In this document: piece after piece, positions 9,082-18,066 of the stretch
How positions within the stretch are numbered: position 1 is the stretch's first letter
Layout: each line of letters begins with the position of its first letter
Assembly: GCF_000801955.1 (NCBI RefSeq)
Contig: NZ_JSZO01000006.1
Coordinates: forward strand, 62,001 to 126,000
From: Ralstonia sp. A12
GTDB lineage: Bacteria; Pseudomonadota; Gammaproteobacteria; Burkholderiales; Burkholderiaceae
Direction of reading: 5' to 3'
Length of the DNA: 64,000 nucleotides
The notes under the pieces: generated by a model
Databases searched by the model: none
Seen by the model: the letters and a program-made list of their open reading frames with translations, nothing else
Told to the model about the DNA's origin: nothing
Program-made: the position numbers and the translations under genes

Positions 9082-10293
9082 TCAAGCCCGCAGGTGCATC
9101 TCCATCGCCTGCTTCAGATCTGCAATCAGATCACGCGGGTCTTCCAGACCGATGTACAGGCGCACGAAGCCACCTGCGCTCTCCCAGTCAGCCGGCGGCC
9201 AAGCCGTGGCCGTGCGCATCGATGGGATGTTGTACGGCAGTGCCAGGCTGTTCGCCCCACCCCACGAGAAGCCGATCGCGAAGTAGCGCAGGCCTTCGAT
9301 GAAGGCATCGATCTGCGCCTGCGAGTAGCGCTCGTGCAACACGATCGAGAACAGGCCGCTCGCGCCAGTAAAGTCGCGCTTCCAGTTCTCATGGCCCGGG
9401 CAATCGGGCAGCGCCGGATGCAATACGCGCACGACTTCCGGTCGATCGGCCAGCCATTCCGCCACTTCCCGTGCATGTGCGTCGTGTGCGGCCAGGCGCG
9501 TCGGCAGGCTCGGCAGGCCGCGCAGCACGAAATAGCAATCGTCGGCCGATACGCCCCAGCCCATGCGCATGCGCGTGGCAAGCAGCTTGTGATGCAGCGC
9601 CTCGTCGTTGGTGATCGTGGCGCCCATCAGCACATCGCTGCCGCCGGACTGGTACTTGGTCAGCGCCTGCACGGAGATGTCGATGCCGTGCGCGAACGGC
9701 TGGTAGTACACGCCGCCGCTCCACGTGTTGTCGATGGCGGTCAAGGCGCCATGCGCACGGGCTACCTCGGCGATGGCGGTGCAGTCGGGCACTTCCATCG
9801 TCACCGAACCGGGCGCCTCAAGCCACACGAGCTTGGTGTTGTGGCGCATCAGGTCGGCAATGCCTGCGCCGATCATCGGGTCGTAGTAGCGCACGGTAAT
9901 GCCGAATTGGCGCGCCATCCACTCGCCATGGTCACGGTTCGGGCCGTAGGCGTTGTCCGGAATGAGCACATCGTCACCGGACTTGATGAACGTGAAGTAC
10001 ACCAGCGAGATCGCCGCCAGGCCCGAGGGCAGCAGCAGCGCATGCGAACCGCCTTCGATCTGCGCAAGCGCCTGACACAACGTGTCGGAAGTCGGCGTGG
10101 CATGCAGGCCGTAGCGCCAGTGCACCACACTGCCACTGCCGAACGCACGCATGTCGGCCAGATCCTTGAACACCACGGTTGAGGCGCGGTGCGTGGCATG
10201 AGAGAACGCAGCAAAACCCGGCGGGACGTTCAGGTCCGGATGCACAGCCAAGGTTGCGGGAAACTTGGGCGGGAGCTTGGTATCGTCGGTCAC
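9082..10293 (-). CDS. metC: Cystathionine beta-lyase (PLP-dependent)
   Basis: Cys/Met-metabolism PLP enzyme converting cystathionine to homocysteine, pyruvate and ammonia. The PLP lysine is K213 in ALTKYQSGGSDV, with the cofactor Asp in TAIDNTWSGG just before it. The substrate Tyr/Arg loop is in VVHWRYGL near residue 60. The start chosen is a GTG at 10293 because an AGGA lies 7 nt upstream; the frame continues to an ATG at 10329 and a TTG at 10344, neither with a ribosome site. With the GTG start the protein is 403 residues. Cystathionine gamma-synthase/lyase relatives share the motifs, so substrate choice is inferred from overall likeness. Confidence 0.88.
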   Translation of the reverse strand: MTDDTKLPPKFPATLAVHPDLNVPPGFAAFSHATHRASTVVFKDLADMRAFGSGSVVHWRYGLHATPTSDTLCQALAQIEGGSHALLLPSGLAAISLVYFTFIKSGDDVLIPDNAYGPNRDHGEWMARQFGITVRYYDPMIGAGIADLMRHNTKLVWLEAPGSVTMEVPDCTAIAEVARAHGALTAIDNTWSGGVYYQPFAHGIDISVQALTKYQSGGSDVLMGATITNDEALHHKLLATRMRMGWGVSADDCYFVLRGLPSLPTRLAAHDAHAREVAEWLADRPEVVRVLHPALPDCPGHENWKRDFTGASGLFSIVLHERYSQAQIDAFIEGLRYFAIGFSWGGANSLALPYNIPSMRTATAWPPADWESAGGFVRLYIGLEDPRDLIADLKQAMEMHLRA

Positions 10294-10357
10294 GAAAGAG
10301 TCCTGGCGAGTGGCGTACGTGCAGCGCATGGCGGCTGCGGGCAACTGACCCGGCAGC

Positions 10358-11107
10358 TTACCAGTGCGCGCTGGATCGCGCGGGATTGACAGGCGGTAGC
10401 ACCGGCGCAGGAGAGACTTGACCGGGTGCGGCGGGCATCAGCGGCGTGGCGGGCGTTGCAGCATTGCTGTTGGCGGCCGCATCGTACGGCGGAATCACCA
10501 CCACGGCGACCGGCCGCAGCACAAATGGCAGCGTACCGCTGCCGTGCGCCACATCGGTCCAGGTGCCGCGCACGATGCCGCGCGCGTCGATGGCGCCCTC
10601 CCAGGTGCCGGTGACGTTCGTGCCGTCATCGGACTCTTCCATCAGGAAGCCGCCGTTTTCGTACTCGCCCGTCACGAGACGCACGGCCGGGCTCTTGCCG
10701 GCAACGTACTCGCCGTGAACGCTGTCGATCTCGCCGGTCTTGCGTCCGAGGCGCATGTGGATCGGCACGTCGCCAATGACGCCGGTGTACACGGGATATT
10801 TCGCGTAGTCGGGCTGGGGCTGCAGCACGTGGGGTTGATCGGTCTGGGCGGAGAACCCATTGTCGGCCTTGGCAGCCCTGGCGGCCCGTCGCTTGTCGCC
10901 ATCGGCAATGGCGCGATTCAGGCCCAGGTCACCCGGCTGCACGTTGGCGCCGCCGGTCGACACGTCATAACCGTTGTTAGCAGACGGCGTCTGCGCAGAC
11001 GCCGTCGCCACGCCTGTGGCCAACGCCAGCGCGAGCAGCGCGCCGGCCGGCCAAGTCAGGCGTTCAACCGAAAGAAAGCGTTCAGATGCGTTCAAACACC
11101 GCCGCAA
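10358..11107 (-). CDS. Exported protein of unknown function
   Basis: Secreted or periplasmic hypothetical protein of about 249 residues. The N-terminus is basic, followed by a hydrophobic stretch (AGALLALALATG) and a likely signal peptidase I site after ATASA. The mature part has a beta-rich central region (PVYTGVIGDVPIHMRLGRK; GTWEGAIDARGIVRGTW) and a Pro/Ala-rich C-terminal tail. I recognise no family. There is no ATG: the frame offers TTG 11125, GTG 11122, TTG 11107 and TTG 11095. I chose TTG 11107, which has GGAGG 8 nt upstream. It overlaps the bktB 3' end by 26 nt, suggesting coupling to bktB. Confidence 0.65.
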   Translation of the reverse strand: MRRCLNASERFLSVERLTWPAGALLALALATGVATASAQTPSANNGYDVSTGGANVQPGDLGLNRAIADGDKRRAARAAKADNGFSAQTDQPHVLQPQPDYAKYPVYTGVIGDVPIHMRLGRKTGEIDSVHGEYVAGKSPAVRLVTGEYENGGFLMEESDDGTNVTGTWEGAIDARGIVRGTWTDVAHGSGTLPFVLRPVAVVVIPPYDAAANSNAATPATPLMPAAPGQVSPAPVLPPVNPARSSAHW

Positions 11108-12266
11108 TGCCTTGTCCTCCACCAATGCACATGGTCACCAGTGCGTAGCGACCACCGATGCGTTGCAACTCGTGCAGCGCCTTCACCGTAATCAGAGCGC
11201 CCGTTGCGCCAATCGGGTGGCCGAGCGAAATGCCGGAGCCGTTCGGGTTGACCTTGGCCGGGTCCAGGCCGAGTTCCTTCGTCACTGCGCAAGCCTGCGC
11301 AGCAAACGCCTCATTGGCTTCGATCACATCCAGATCCTTGACCGACAGACCGGCGCGCTCCAGCGCCTTGCGCGTAGCCGGCACCGGGCCGATGCCCATG
11401 ATCTTCGGGTCCACACCAGCATGGCCGTACGACACCAGACGCGCCAGCGGTTTCAGCCCGCGCTTCTCTGCCACCGAACGTTCCATCAGCACCAGCGCAG
11501 CGCCCGCATCATTCAGGCCCGAGGCATTGCCGGCCGTCACGGTGCCGTTTTCCTTCGCGAAGACCGGCTTGAGCTTGGTCATGTCGTCGATGGTCGCGTC
11601 GTGGCGGACGTGCTCATCGGTATCGAACTGGATGTCGCCCTTGCGCGACTTGATCGTCACCGGAACGATCTGGTCCTTGAAGTAGCCGGCCTGGATGGCG
11701 CGCGAGGCACGCTGGTGCGATTCCAGCGCGGTCTGGTCCTGCTGCTCACGGCTGATGCCGAATTCGCGGGCGACGTTTTCTGCCGTCACACCCATGTGGA
11801 TGGTGTGGAACGGGTCGTGCAACGCGCCAAGCATCATGTCGACCATCTTGGCGTCGCCCATGCGCGAGCCCCAGCGGGCAGCGGGTGCCAGGTATGGGGC
11901 ACGGCTCATGCTCTCGGCACCGCCAGCGATGGCGATATCGGCGTCACCCAGCAGAACGGTTTGCGCGGCGTTCACCACGGCCTGCAGGCCCGAGCCGCAC
12001 AGGCGATTGACGTTGAACGCGGGCGTCTCGGCCGACACGCCGCCGTTCACGGCCGCCACGCGCGAGAGATACATGTCGCGCGGCTCGGTGTTGATCACGT
12101 GGCCGAACACCACGTGGCCGACTTCCTCGCCCTTCACGCCAGCGCGGGCCAATGCCTCGCGCACCACCAGCGCACCCAGCTCGCACGGCGCCACATCCTT
12201 CAGGCTGCCGCCAAACGTCCCGATTGCGGTACGAACGCCGCTGACCACCACCACTTCACGTGCCAT
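11082..12266 (-). CDS. bktB: Beta-ketothiolase BktB
   Basis: Thiolase-II enzyme that condenses acetyl-CoA with acetyl- or propionyl-CoA and supports C4/C5 polyhydroxyalkanoate synthesis. It is extremely similar throughout to C. necator BktB as I recall it, including length (394 residues). The nucleophile is C90 in NRLCGSGLQ, with the base His in SLGHPIGATG (near 350) and the second Cys in TMCIGGGQG (near 380). The start is ATG 12266 (MAREVVVV), with GGAGA 6 nt upstream; four extra codons to 12278 are possible. It lies on the same strand as the pha genes, separated from phaR by dusC and rimO. Confidence 0.95.
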   Translation of the reverse strand: MAREVVVVSGVRTAIGTFGGSLKDVAPCELGALVVREALARAGVKGEEVGHVVFGHVINTEPRDMYLSRVAAVNGGVSAETPAFNVNRLCGSGLQAVVNAAQTVLLGDADIAIAGGAESMSRAPYLAPAARWGSRMGDAKMVDMMLGALHDPFHTIHMGVTAENVAREFGISREQQDQTALESHQRASRAIQAGYFKDQIVPVTIKSRKGDIQFDTDEHVRHDATIDDMTKLKPVFAKENGTVTAGNASGLNDAGAALVLMERSVAEKRGLKPLARLVSYGHAGVDPKIMGIGPVPATRKALERAGLSVKDLDVIEANEAFAAQACAVTKELGLDPAKVNPNGSGISLGHPIGATGALITVKALHELQRIGGRYALVTMCIGGGQGIAAVFERI

Positions 12267-12372
12267 TTCTGTCTCCATGCAATTAGAAATCGGATGGCGG
12301 CCAGTATAAATGAACGACCGTTCGCAAAATTTTACGTGGAACTACCTAAGCCAACCCGCCGATGCGCAGGTC

Positions 12373-13734
12373 TCAAACTTCGCCCCACAGGTCATGGCCA
12401 TCTGCGCCGGTAATCTTGACCGACACGAAATCGCCCGCCTTGTAGCGCTTGTAAGGCTTGGACGGCGGCGCGATGTAGACCAGACCGTCGATCTCCGGCG
12501 CATCCGCCGACGAACGGCCGATACCGCCCTCCTGGTTCACCTCATCCACCAGCACGCGCAGCGACTTGCCGACCTTGCGCTGCAGACGGCGGGCCGACAC
12601 ACGTTCGGCCACTTCCATGAAACGCGCGCGGCGCTCCTCACGCACCTCGTCGGGCAGCGCGCCCGGCAGGTCGTTGGCGGTTGCGCCTTCTACCGGCGAG
12701 TAGGCGAAGCAGCCCACACGGTCCAGCTCGGCCTCGGCAATGAAGTCGAGCAGCGTTTGAAACTCTTCTTCCGTCTCGCCCGGGAAACCGGCGATGAACG
12801 TGCTGCGGATGGTCAGTTCCGGGCACACCTCGCGCCAGGCGCGGATGCGGTCGAGGGTCTTCTCGGCGTTGGCCGGGCGCTTCATGCGCTTGAGAACGTC
12901 CGGGTGGGCGTGCTGCAGCGGCACGTCGAGGTACGGCAGCACCTTGCCCTCGGCCATCAGCGGCATCACCTCATCCACGCTCGGATACGGGTAGACGTAA
13001 TGCAGACGCACCCAGGCGCCGTACTGCGAGGCCAGTTCGCCCAACGCGGCCACCAGCTCAGTCATACGCGTCTTCAGCGGGCGGCCATTCCAGAAACCAG
13101 TGCGGAATTTAACGTCGACGCCGTACGCGCTGGTGTCCTGCGAGATGACGAGCAGCTCCTTCACACCGGCCTTCAGCAGGTTTTCCGCCTCCAGCATCAC
13201 TTCCGCCACGGGGCGCGAGACCAGATCGCCGCGCATCGACGGGATGATGCAGAAGCTGCAACGGTGGTTGCAGCCCTCGGAAATCTTCAGATACGCGTAG
13301 TGCTTGGGCGTGAGCTTGATGCCTTGCGGCGGCACCAGATCGATGAACGGGTCATGCGGCTTGGGCAGATGCGTGTGCACCGCTTCCATCACTTCGCCCA
13401 GCGCGTGGGGGCCGGTTACCGCCAGCACCTTCGGGTGCACGCTGGTGATGATGTCCTGGCCTGCAGCGTCCTTCTTGGCGCCCAGGCAACCGGTCACGAT
13501 CACTTTGCCGTTCTCGGCCAGCGCCTCGCCAATGGCGTCCAGGCTTTCCTGCACGGCCTCGTCGATGAAGCCACAGGTGTTGACGACCACCAGATCGGCC
13601 CCGCCGTACGTACCGGAGATCTCATACCCCTCTGCGCGCAGTTGGGTGATGATCTGCTCGGAATCGACCAAGGCTTTGGGGCAACCAAGCGAAACGAAGC
13701 CTACCTTGGGGCTCTGGGTACTGACGTCGGACAT
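12373..13734 (-). CDS. rimO: Ribosomal protein uS12 methylthiotransferase RimO
   Basis: Radical-SAM methylthiotransferase that modifies the conserved Asp of ribosomal protein S12. Order: UPF0004 domain with cluster cysteines in [12 protein letters not shown] and NTCGFIDEA; radical-SAM CxxxCxxC as CNHRCSFC; C-terminal TRAM domain. The product is 453 residues. The open frame extends to 13851, but the ATG at 13734 (MSDVSTQSP) matches the family N-terminus and avoids the divergent low-complexity extension. It sits between dusC and bktB on the same strand. Confidence 0.96.
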   Translation of the reverse strand: MSDVSTQSPKVGFVSLGCPKALVDSEQIITQLRAEGYEISGTYGGADLVVVNTCGFIDEAVQESLDAIGEALAENGKVIVTGCLGAKKDAAGQDIITSVHPKVLAVTGPHALGEVMEAVHTHLPKPHDPFIDLVPPQGIKLTPKHYAYLKISEGCNHRCSFCIIPSMRGDLVSRPVAEVMLEAENLLKAGVKELLVISQDTSAYGVDVKFRTGFWNGRPLKTRMTELVAALGELASQYGAWVRLHYVYPYPSVDEVMPLMAEGKVLPYLDVPLQHAHPDVLKRMKRPANAEKTLDRIRAWREVCPELTIRSTFIAGFPGETEEEFQTLLDFIAEAELDRVGCFAYSPVEGATANDLPGALPDEVREERRARFMEVAERVSARRLQRKVGKSLRVLVDEVNQEGGIGRSSADAPEIDGLVYIAPPSKPYKRYKAGDFVSVKITGADGHDLWGEV

Positions 13735-13801
13735 GGGGACAACCTGATGTGGGGAGAGGATTTGCGCCGCACACACGGGGGTGCAGCGCGGTTTGCGTAT
13801 T

Positions 13802-14782
13802 TTAACCGTTTGCCGTGCTAGGGCGACCAAGCCGGAGCTGCATTTGCTCAATCACGCGCTCGATTTCCATCGCTTCCTGCAACCGGCGGATCGCATCGTG
13901 CAGCTCCGCGGCCTGCGGCCACGTCCGCTTGAGATAGCTGAGCCACAATTTGACGCGCCCATGCTCGTGTTTAGCCTGGATGCGCGCGTGCAGCTTCTTC
14001 AGATAATCGGCGAGATAACCAAGCACGATCGGCCATTCAGCAGCGGACGGCGCTTGCTCCATCTGCCCGCGAATGCGCTGCGCCAGGAACGGATCGGACA
14101 CGGCACCGCGCCCGATCATCACGTCGTCACAGCCACTGACCGCGCGACAGCGCTCCCAATCGCCCACGGTCCAGACTTCGCCGTTGGCGGTCACGGGCAC
14201 GCTGACGGCATCGGCAATGCGGGCAATCCAATCCCAGTGGGCAGGCGGGCGATAGCCGTGATCTCGTGTGCGCGCATGCACGACCAGCGATTCTGCACCG
14301 CCTTCAGCCAACGCCGTGGCACAGTCGATCGCCCGCGAGGTATCGGAGACACCGAGCCGCATCTTGGCCGTCACCGAAATGTGGGCCGGCACCGCCGCCC
14401 GCACGGCGCGCACGATGTCGTGCAGCACCTCTGGCGTGGAGAGCAGCATGGCGCCGCCGCCGTGGCGGTTCACGACCTTGGCCGGGCAGCCAAAGTTCAG
14501 GTCGATTCCATGCGGTGACAGGGTCGCAGCGTACGCGGCATTCCGAGCCAACCATTCCGGATCGCTACCCAAAAACTGGACGACCATCGGCGTGCCACTG
14601 GCGGTATGGCCGCCGTTGGCGATCTCGGGAGTCTCCCGCTCGTAGGTGCGCAAAGGCAGCACGGAGCCCGTCACCCGGATGAATTCCGAGACGCACCCGT
14701 CGTAGCCGCCCGCCTGCGTCAACACGTCTCGCATGACGAAATCCGCGACCCCTTCCATGGGGGCAAGCAAAAGCCGGCTCAT
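13802..14782 (-). CDS. dusC: tRNA-dihydrouridine(16) synthase DusC
   Basis: FMN-dependent enzyme that reduces uridine to dihydrouridine in tRNA. The N-terminus [16 protein letters not shown] and the [13 protein letters not shown] segment match the DusC subgroup better than DusA or DusB. The catalytic Cys is in DLNFGCPAK, the base/phosphate-binding part in KMRLGV and [16 protein letters not shown], and the FMN loop in ANGEVW and MIGRGAV. 326 residues. It is the first of three RNA or ribosome modification and metabolic genes following phaR. Confidence 0.93.
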   Translation of the reverse strand: MSRLLLAPMEGVADFVMRDVLTQAGGYDGCVSEFIRVTGSVLPLRTYERETPEIANGGHTASGTPMVVQFLGSDPEWLARNAAYAATLSPHGIDLNFGCPAKVVNRHGGGAMLLSTPEVLHDIVRAVRAAVPAHISVTAKMRLGVSDTSRAIDCATALAEGGAESLVVHARTRDHGYRPPAHWDWIARIADAVSVPVTANGEVWTVGDWERCRAVSGCDDVMIGRGAVSDPFLAQRIRGQMEQAPSAAEWPIVLGYLADYLKKLHARIQAKHEHGRVKLWLSYLKRTWPQAAELHDAIRRLQEAMEIERVIEQMQLRLGRPSTANG

Positions 14783-14922
14783 GCGAAAACGGAGGGCAAC
14801 CGGCGCGCAAGCCGAGGACGGACATCAAACATGGGAAACCGGGGCGGGAAACATGATCGTCGATGAGACGCATGCCTCACCTGAAGGACCCATATTTTAC
14901 CCTGCCGCCCTATCTCGCGCCC

Positions 14923-14960
14923 CAAAACGAAAAAGGCGAACCGCCATGCGATTCGCCTTC
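14923..14960 (-). terminator. Terminator downstream of phaR
   Basis: On the minus strand AAGGCGAA (14959-14952) pairs with TTCGCCTT (14940-14933) and runs into TTTTTCGTTTTGG. It lies about 20 nt after the phaR stop and separates the pha cluster from dusC. Confidence 0.75.
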
Positions 14961-14980
14961 GTGCGCCGAGTCGACTCGAC

Positions 14981-15535
14981 TTACTTCTTCTCGGGCGGCT
15001 GATTGAACGGGAACGTCCCGAACATGTTCTTGGCCTGACTCTGCATCTGCTCCTGCATCTGCACGAACAGGTTTTTGCTCTGCTCGATGTAGTTGCTCAT
15101 CATGCCCTGCATCATCGGCCCCTGCATGTTCATGAACTGCGACCACATGTCGGGGTTGAAACTGTTGCCGCTGTAGAGATCCTTCGAGTTCTCGGCCAGC
15201 TTGCTCTGGATGTCGACGAATGCCTGGATGTTCTTTTCCAGATAAGTGCCCATCATCCCCTGCATGGCGTTGCCGTAGAAGCGGATGATCTGCGCCAGCA
15301 TCGAGCCGGAGAACATCGGCACACCGCCGGTTTCTTCTTCCAGAATGATCTGCAGCAGGATGCTGCGGGTCAGGTCCTCACCGGACTTCGCGTCGACCAC
15401 GCGAAACTCCTCGGTTTCCATCACGAGCTGCTTAACGTCTGCCAGCGTGATGTAGGTACTGGTCTGGGTATCGTAGAGCCGGCGGTTGGGATATTTCTTG
15501 ATCAGCCGTTCGGTGCCCTTCTTGCTGGTGGCCAT
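14981..15535 (-). CDS. phaR: Polyhydroxyalkanoate synthesis repressor PhaR
   Basis: Transcriptional repressor that binds both DNA and PHA granules: it represses phasin and its own gene and is titrated off when polymer forms. The N-terminal PHB/PHA accumulation regulator DNA-binding domain is clear (TERLIKKYPNRRLYDTQTST), followed by the PHB_acc domains and a Met/Gln-rich amphipathic C-terminal half that probably contacts the granule. The start is ATG 15535 (MATSKKG), giving 184 residues; the open frame to 15865 is non-homologous. It has a 407-nt gap upstream with TGC-rich repeats, so it may be transcribed separately from phaB. Confidence 0.95.
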   Translation of the reverse strand: MATSKKGTERLIKKYPNRRLYDTQTSTYITLADVKQLVMETEEFRVVDAKSGEDLTRSILLQIILEEETGGVPMFSGSMLAQIIRFYGNAMQGMMGTYLEKNIQAFVDIQSKLAENSKDLYSGNSFNPDMWSQFMNMQGPMMQGMMSNYIEQSKNLFVQMQEQMQSQAKNMFGTFPFNQPPEKK

Positions 15536-15942
15536 CGTGCCTTTCCGTGTTGGCGATGCTGCTGCGGTGCAGCCGATGCAGTGCGAAATGACTACACCAA
15601 GCGGTGCAGCAAAATACGCGGTTGCCCGGCTGCTCCGATCTGCGTGCGAATGCTTCAATGCAGACTCAGCGCAGATGCATCCGGTTATGATCGGACGCCC
15701 CGTGTCTCCCTGCGGAGCGCCTCCGTGATTGGATTCTATGCGGATCGCCCTGCAAAGAAAAGGCGACCTCCCCCGGTGAAAACCCGCAGCATTTTGATAC
15801 GACTGACGCACCCAGATGCACGTCGACAGGCGACACAAACACGCTGCTGCGACGCACTTAAGCATCGCAGCACCAAACGATTTTCAGGGGAAAAATTGCT
15901 GCGCCCATACTGCAGCATTGCCGCAGCGTGGGCGTTTGAAGG
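15536..15942. other. Long phaB-phaR intergenic region
   Basis: 407 nt with no coding sequence I trust. It is rich in TGC/GCA words, including TGCGACGCAC at 15847-15856 and TGCGGTGCAG at 15563-15572, and likely holds an autoregulated phaR promoter. I cannot place a convincing -35/-10 pair. Confidence 0.5.
15845..15870. promoter_or_regulatory. Candidate PhaR operator upstream of phaR
   Basis: A 26-nt inverted repeat with 7-bp arms GCTGCGA / TCGCAGC. Inside it, TGCGACGCAC differs at one position from the TGCGATGCAC found twice at the phaP promoter. The opposite arm reads TGCGATGC on the minus strand. Confidence 0.5.
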
Positions 15943-16683
15943 TCAGCCCATGTGCAGGCCGCCGTTGAGGGAGAAGTCCGCGCCGGTGGAGAAGCCCGAC
16001 TCCTCGGACGACAGCCACGCGCAGATCGAAGCGATTTCAGTCGGCTCGCCCAAGCGTTTGACCGGGATCGTGCCGACGATCTTGTCGAGCACATCCTGAC
16101 GAATCGCTTTCACCATATCGGTGGCGATATAGCCCGGCGACACAGTGTTGACCGTCACGCCCTTGGTGGCCACTTCCTGCGCCAACGCCATCGTGAAGCC
16201 GTGCAGGCCGGCCTTGGCCGTCGAGTAGTTGGTCTGGCCAAACTGCCCCTTCTGGCCATTCACCGACGAAATGTTGACGATGCGGCCCCAGCCACGATCC
16301 ACCATGCCGTCAATCACCTGCTTGGTCACGTTGAACAGCGACGTGAGGTTGGTGTCGATCACGGCGTCCCAATCTGCGCGGGTCATCTTGCGGAAGACCA
16401 CGTCGCGCGTGATGCCGGCGTTGTTGATGAGAACATCCACCTCACCCACTTCGGCCTTGACCTTGTCGAACGCGGCCTTGGTCGACTCCCAATCGCCGAC
16501 GTTGCCCTCGGACGGGACGAAATCAAAGCCCAGCGCCTTCTGCTGCTCGAGCCACTTTGCCTTGCGCGGCGAATTCGGGCCGCAACCTGCGACGACGATA
16601 AAGCCGTCGCGCGCCAAGCGCTGGCAAATCGCCGTTCCGATACCGCCCATGCCACCGGTGACGTATGCGATGCGTTTGGTCAT
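15943..16683 (-). CDS. phaB: Acetoacetyl-CoA reductase
   Basis: NADPH-dependent short-chain dehydrogenase making (R)-3-hydroxybutyryl-CoA for PHB. 246 residues and almost identical to C. necator PhaB. The cofactor motif is TGGMGGIG; NNAG is in VDVLINNAGIT; the catalytic Ser-Tyr-Lys are in NISSVNGQKG and TNYSTAKAG. The start ATG 16683 has AGGAG 6 nt upstream; an in-frame GTG lies two codons earlier. It is third in the phaC-phaA-phaB-phaR order. Confidence 0.98.
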   Translation of the reverse strand: MTKRIAYVTGGMGGIGTAICQRLARDGFIVVAGCGPNSPRKAKWLEQQKALGFDFVPSEGNVGDWESTKAAFDKVKAEVGEVDVLINNAGITRDVVFRKMTRADWDAVIDTNLTSLFNVTKQVIDGMVDRGWGRIVNISSVNGQKGQFGQTNYSTAKAGLHGFTMALAQEVATKGVTVNTVSPGYIATDMVKAIRQDVLDKIVGTIPVKRLGEPTEIASICAWLSSEESGFSTGADFSLNGGLHMG

Positions 16684-16744
16684 GTCCACTCCTAGTCCTT
16701 GTTGTTGGAGCCGCCTGAGCTTTTCTCAAACGGAGATGCTTCGG

Positions 16745-16780
16745 ATCGGCGTGCGCTGCATTCGTTCAGCGCACGCCGAT
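16745..16780 (-). other. Perfect intercistronic hairpin between phaA and phaB
   Basis: The arms ATCGGCGTGCGCTG and CAGCGCACGCCGAT form a perfect 14-bp stem with an 8-nt loop in the 111-nt phaA-phaB gap. No T-run follows on either strand, so it looks like an mRNA stability or processing element and not a terminator. Confidence 0.65.
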
Positions 16781-16794
16781 AACACTACAAAGAT

Positions 16795-17976
16795 TTACGG
16801 ACGCTCGACTGCCAGCGCCACGCCCATGCCGCCGCCGATACACAGCGAGGCCAGGCCCTTCTTCGCATCACGCTTCTGCATCTCGTGCAGCAGCGTCACC
16901 AGGATGCGGCAGCCCGATGCGCCAATCGGGTGACCGATGGCGATCGCACCACCATTGACGTTCACCTTGGACGTATCCCAGCCCATCTGCTGATGCACGG
17001 CCAGCGCCTGCGCGGCAAACGCCTCGTTGATCTCCATCAGATCCAGGTCATCCACCGACCAGCCGGCGCGCGACAGGCAGCGCTTGGAAGCCGGCACCGG
17101 CCCCATGCCCATCACCTTCGGATCCAGGCCAGCGCTAGCGTAGGCTCGGATGGTGGCCAGCGGCGTCAGGCCCAGTTCCTTGGCCTTGGCCGCAGACATC
17201 ACGACCACCGCAGCAGCGCCATCATTCAGACCCGAGGCATTGGCCGCCGTAACGGTGCCAGCCTTGTCAAAGGCGGGCTTCAGGCCAGCCATCGAATCCA
17301 GCGTCGCGCCGTGACGAACGAATTCATCCTGCGTGAAGGCGATCGGATCGCCCTTACGTTGCGGAATCAGAATCGGAACGATTTCGTCGTTGAAGCGACC
17401 GGACTTCTGCGCGGCTTCCGCCTTGTTCTGCGAGGCCACAGCAAACTCGTCCTGCGCCTCGCGCGTGATGCCGTATTCCTTGGCGACGTTCTCGGCGGTG
17501 ATGCCCATGTGGTACTGGTTGTAGACGTCCCACAGCCCGTCCACAATCATCGAATCGATAAGTTTGGCGTCCCCCATGCGGAAACCGTCACGCGAACCCG
17601 GCAGCACGTGCGGCGCGGCGGACATGTTCTCCTGACCGCCAGCCACAACGATGTCTGCGTCGCCCGCAATGATGGCGTTGGCCGCCAGCATCACGGCCTT
17701 CAGACCCGAACCGCACACCTTGTTGATGGTCAAGCCCGGCACCATGTTGGGCAGCCCAGCCTTGATGACAGCCTGGCGCGCCGGGTTCTGCCCCGAACCG
17801 GCCGTCAGCACCTGGCCCATGATGACTTCGCTAATCTGATCCGGCGAGACCTTGGCGCGCGACAGCGCCTCTCGAATCACAGCTGCACCCAGTTCAGGCG
17901 CGGGAATCTTCGCCAGCGAACCACCAAACTTACCCACGGCGGTACGGACCGCCGATACGATCACAACTTCGGTCAT
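16795..17976 (-). CDS. phaA: Acetyl-CoA acetyltransferase PhaA
   Basis: Biosynthetic thiolase that condenses two acetyl-CoA to acetoacetyl-CoA, the first step of PHB synthesis. 393 residues; the nucleophile is C88 in NKVCGSGLK, with the His in [10 protein letters not shown] (near 349) and the second Cys in SLCIGGGMG (near 379). The start ATG 17976 has the strong site GGAAGGAAA; the frame goes on to 17997. It follows phaC by 90 nt. It differs from BktB (about 5 kb away), which accepts longer acyl-CoAs. Confidence 0.98.
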   Translation of the reverse strand: MTEVVIVSAVRTAVGKFGGSLAKIPAPELGAAVIREALSRAKVSPDQISEVIMGQVLTAGSGQNPARQAVIKAGLPNMVPGLTINKVCGSGLKAVMLAANAIIAGDADIVVAGGQENMSAAPHVLPGSRDGFRMGDAKLIDSMIVDGLWDVYNQYHMGITAENVAKEYGITREAQDEFAVASQNKAEAAQKSGRFNDEIVPILIPQRKGDPIAFTQDEFVRHGATLDSMAGLKPAFDKAGTVTAANASGLNDGAAAVVVMSAAKAKELGLTPLATIRAYASAGLDPKVMGMGPVPASKRCLSRAGWSVDDLDLMEINEAFAAQALAVHQQMGWDTSKVNVNGGAIAIGHPIGASGCRILVTLLHEMQKRDAKKGLASLCIGGGMGVALAVERP

Positions 17977-18066
17977 TTGCTTTCCTTCCACAGTCAAAGG
18001 GGGTTATGCGGAGGGCGCCGTCAGCCGTCCGGCTAGGCCGGCCAACATGGCGTCTTGCGCGCGATA

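Noticed and set aside
8775-9302. A 175-codon plus-strand frame before metC
   Set aside because: Overlaps the metC terminator and 3' end antisense; no similarity or ribosome site.
12310-13821. A 503-codon plus-strand frame opposite rimO
   Set aside because: Antisense shadow of RimO, which has its complete radical-SAM and TRAM domains.
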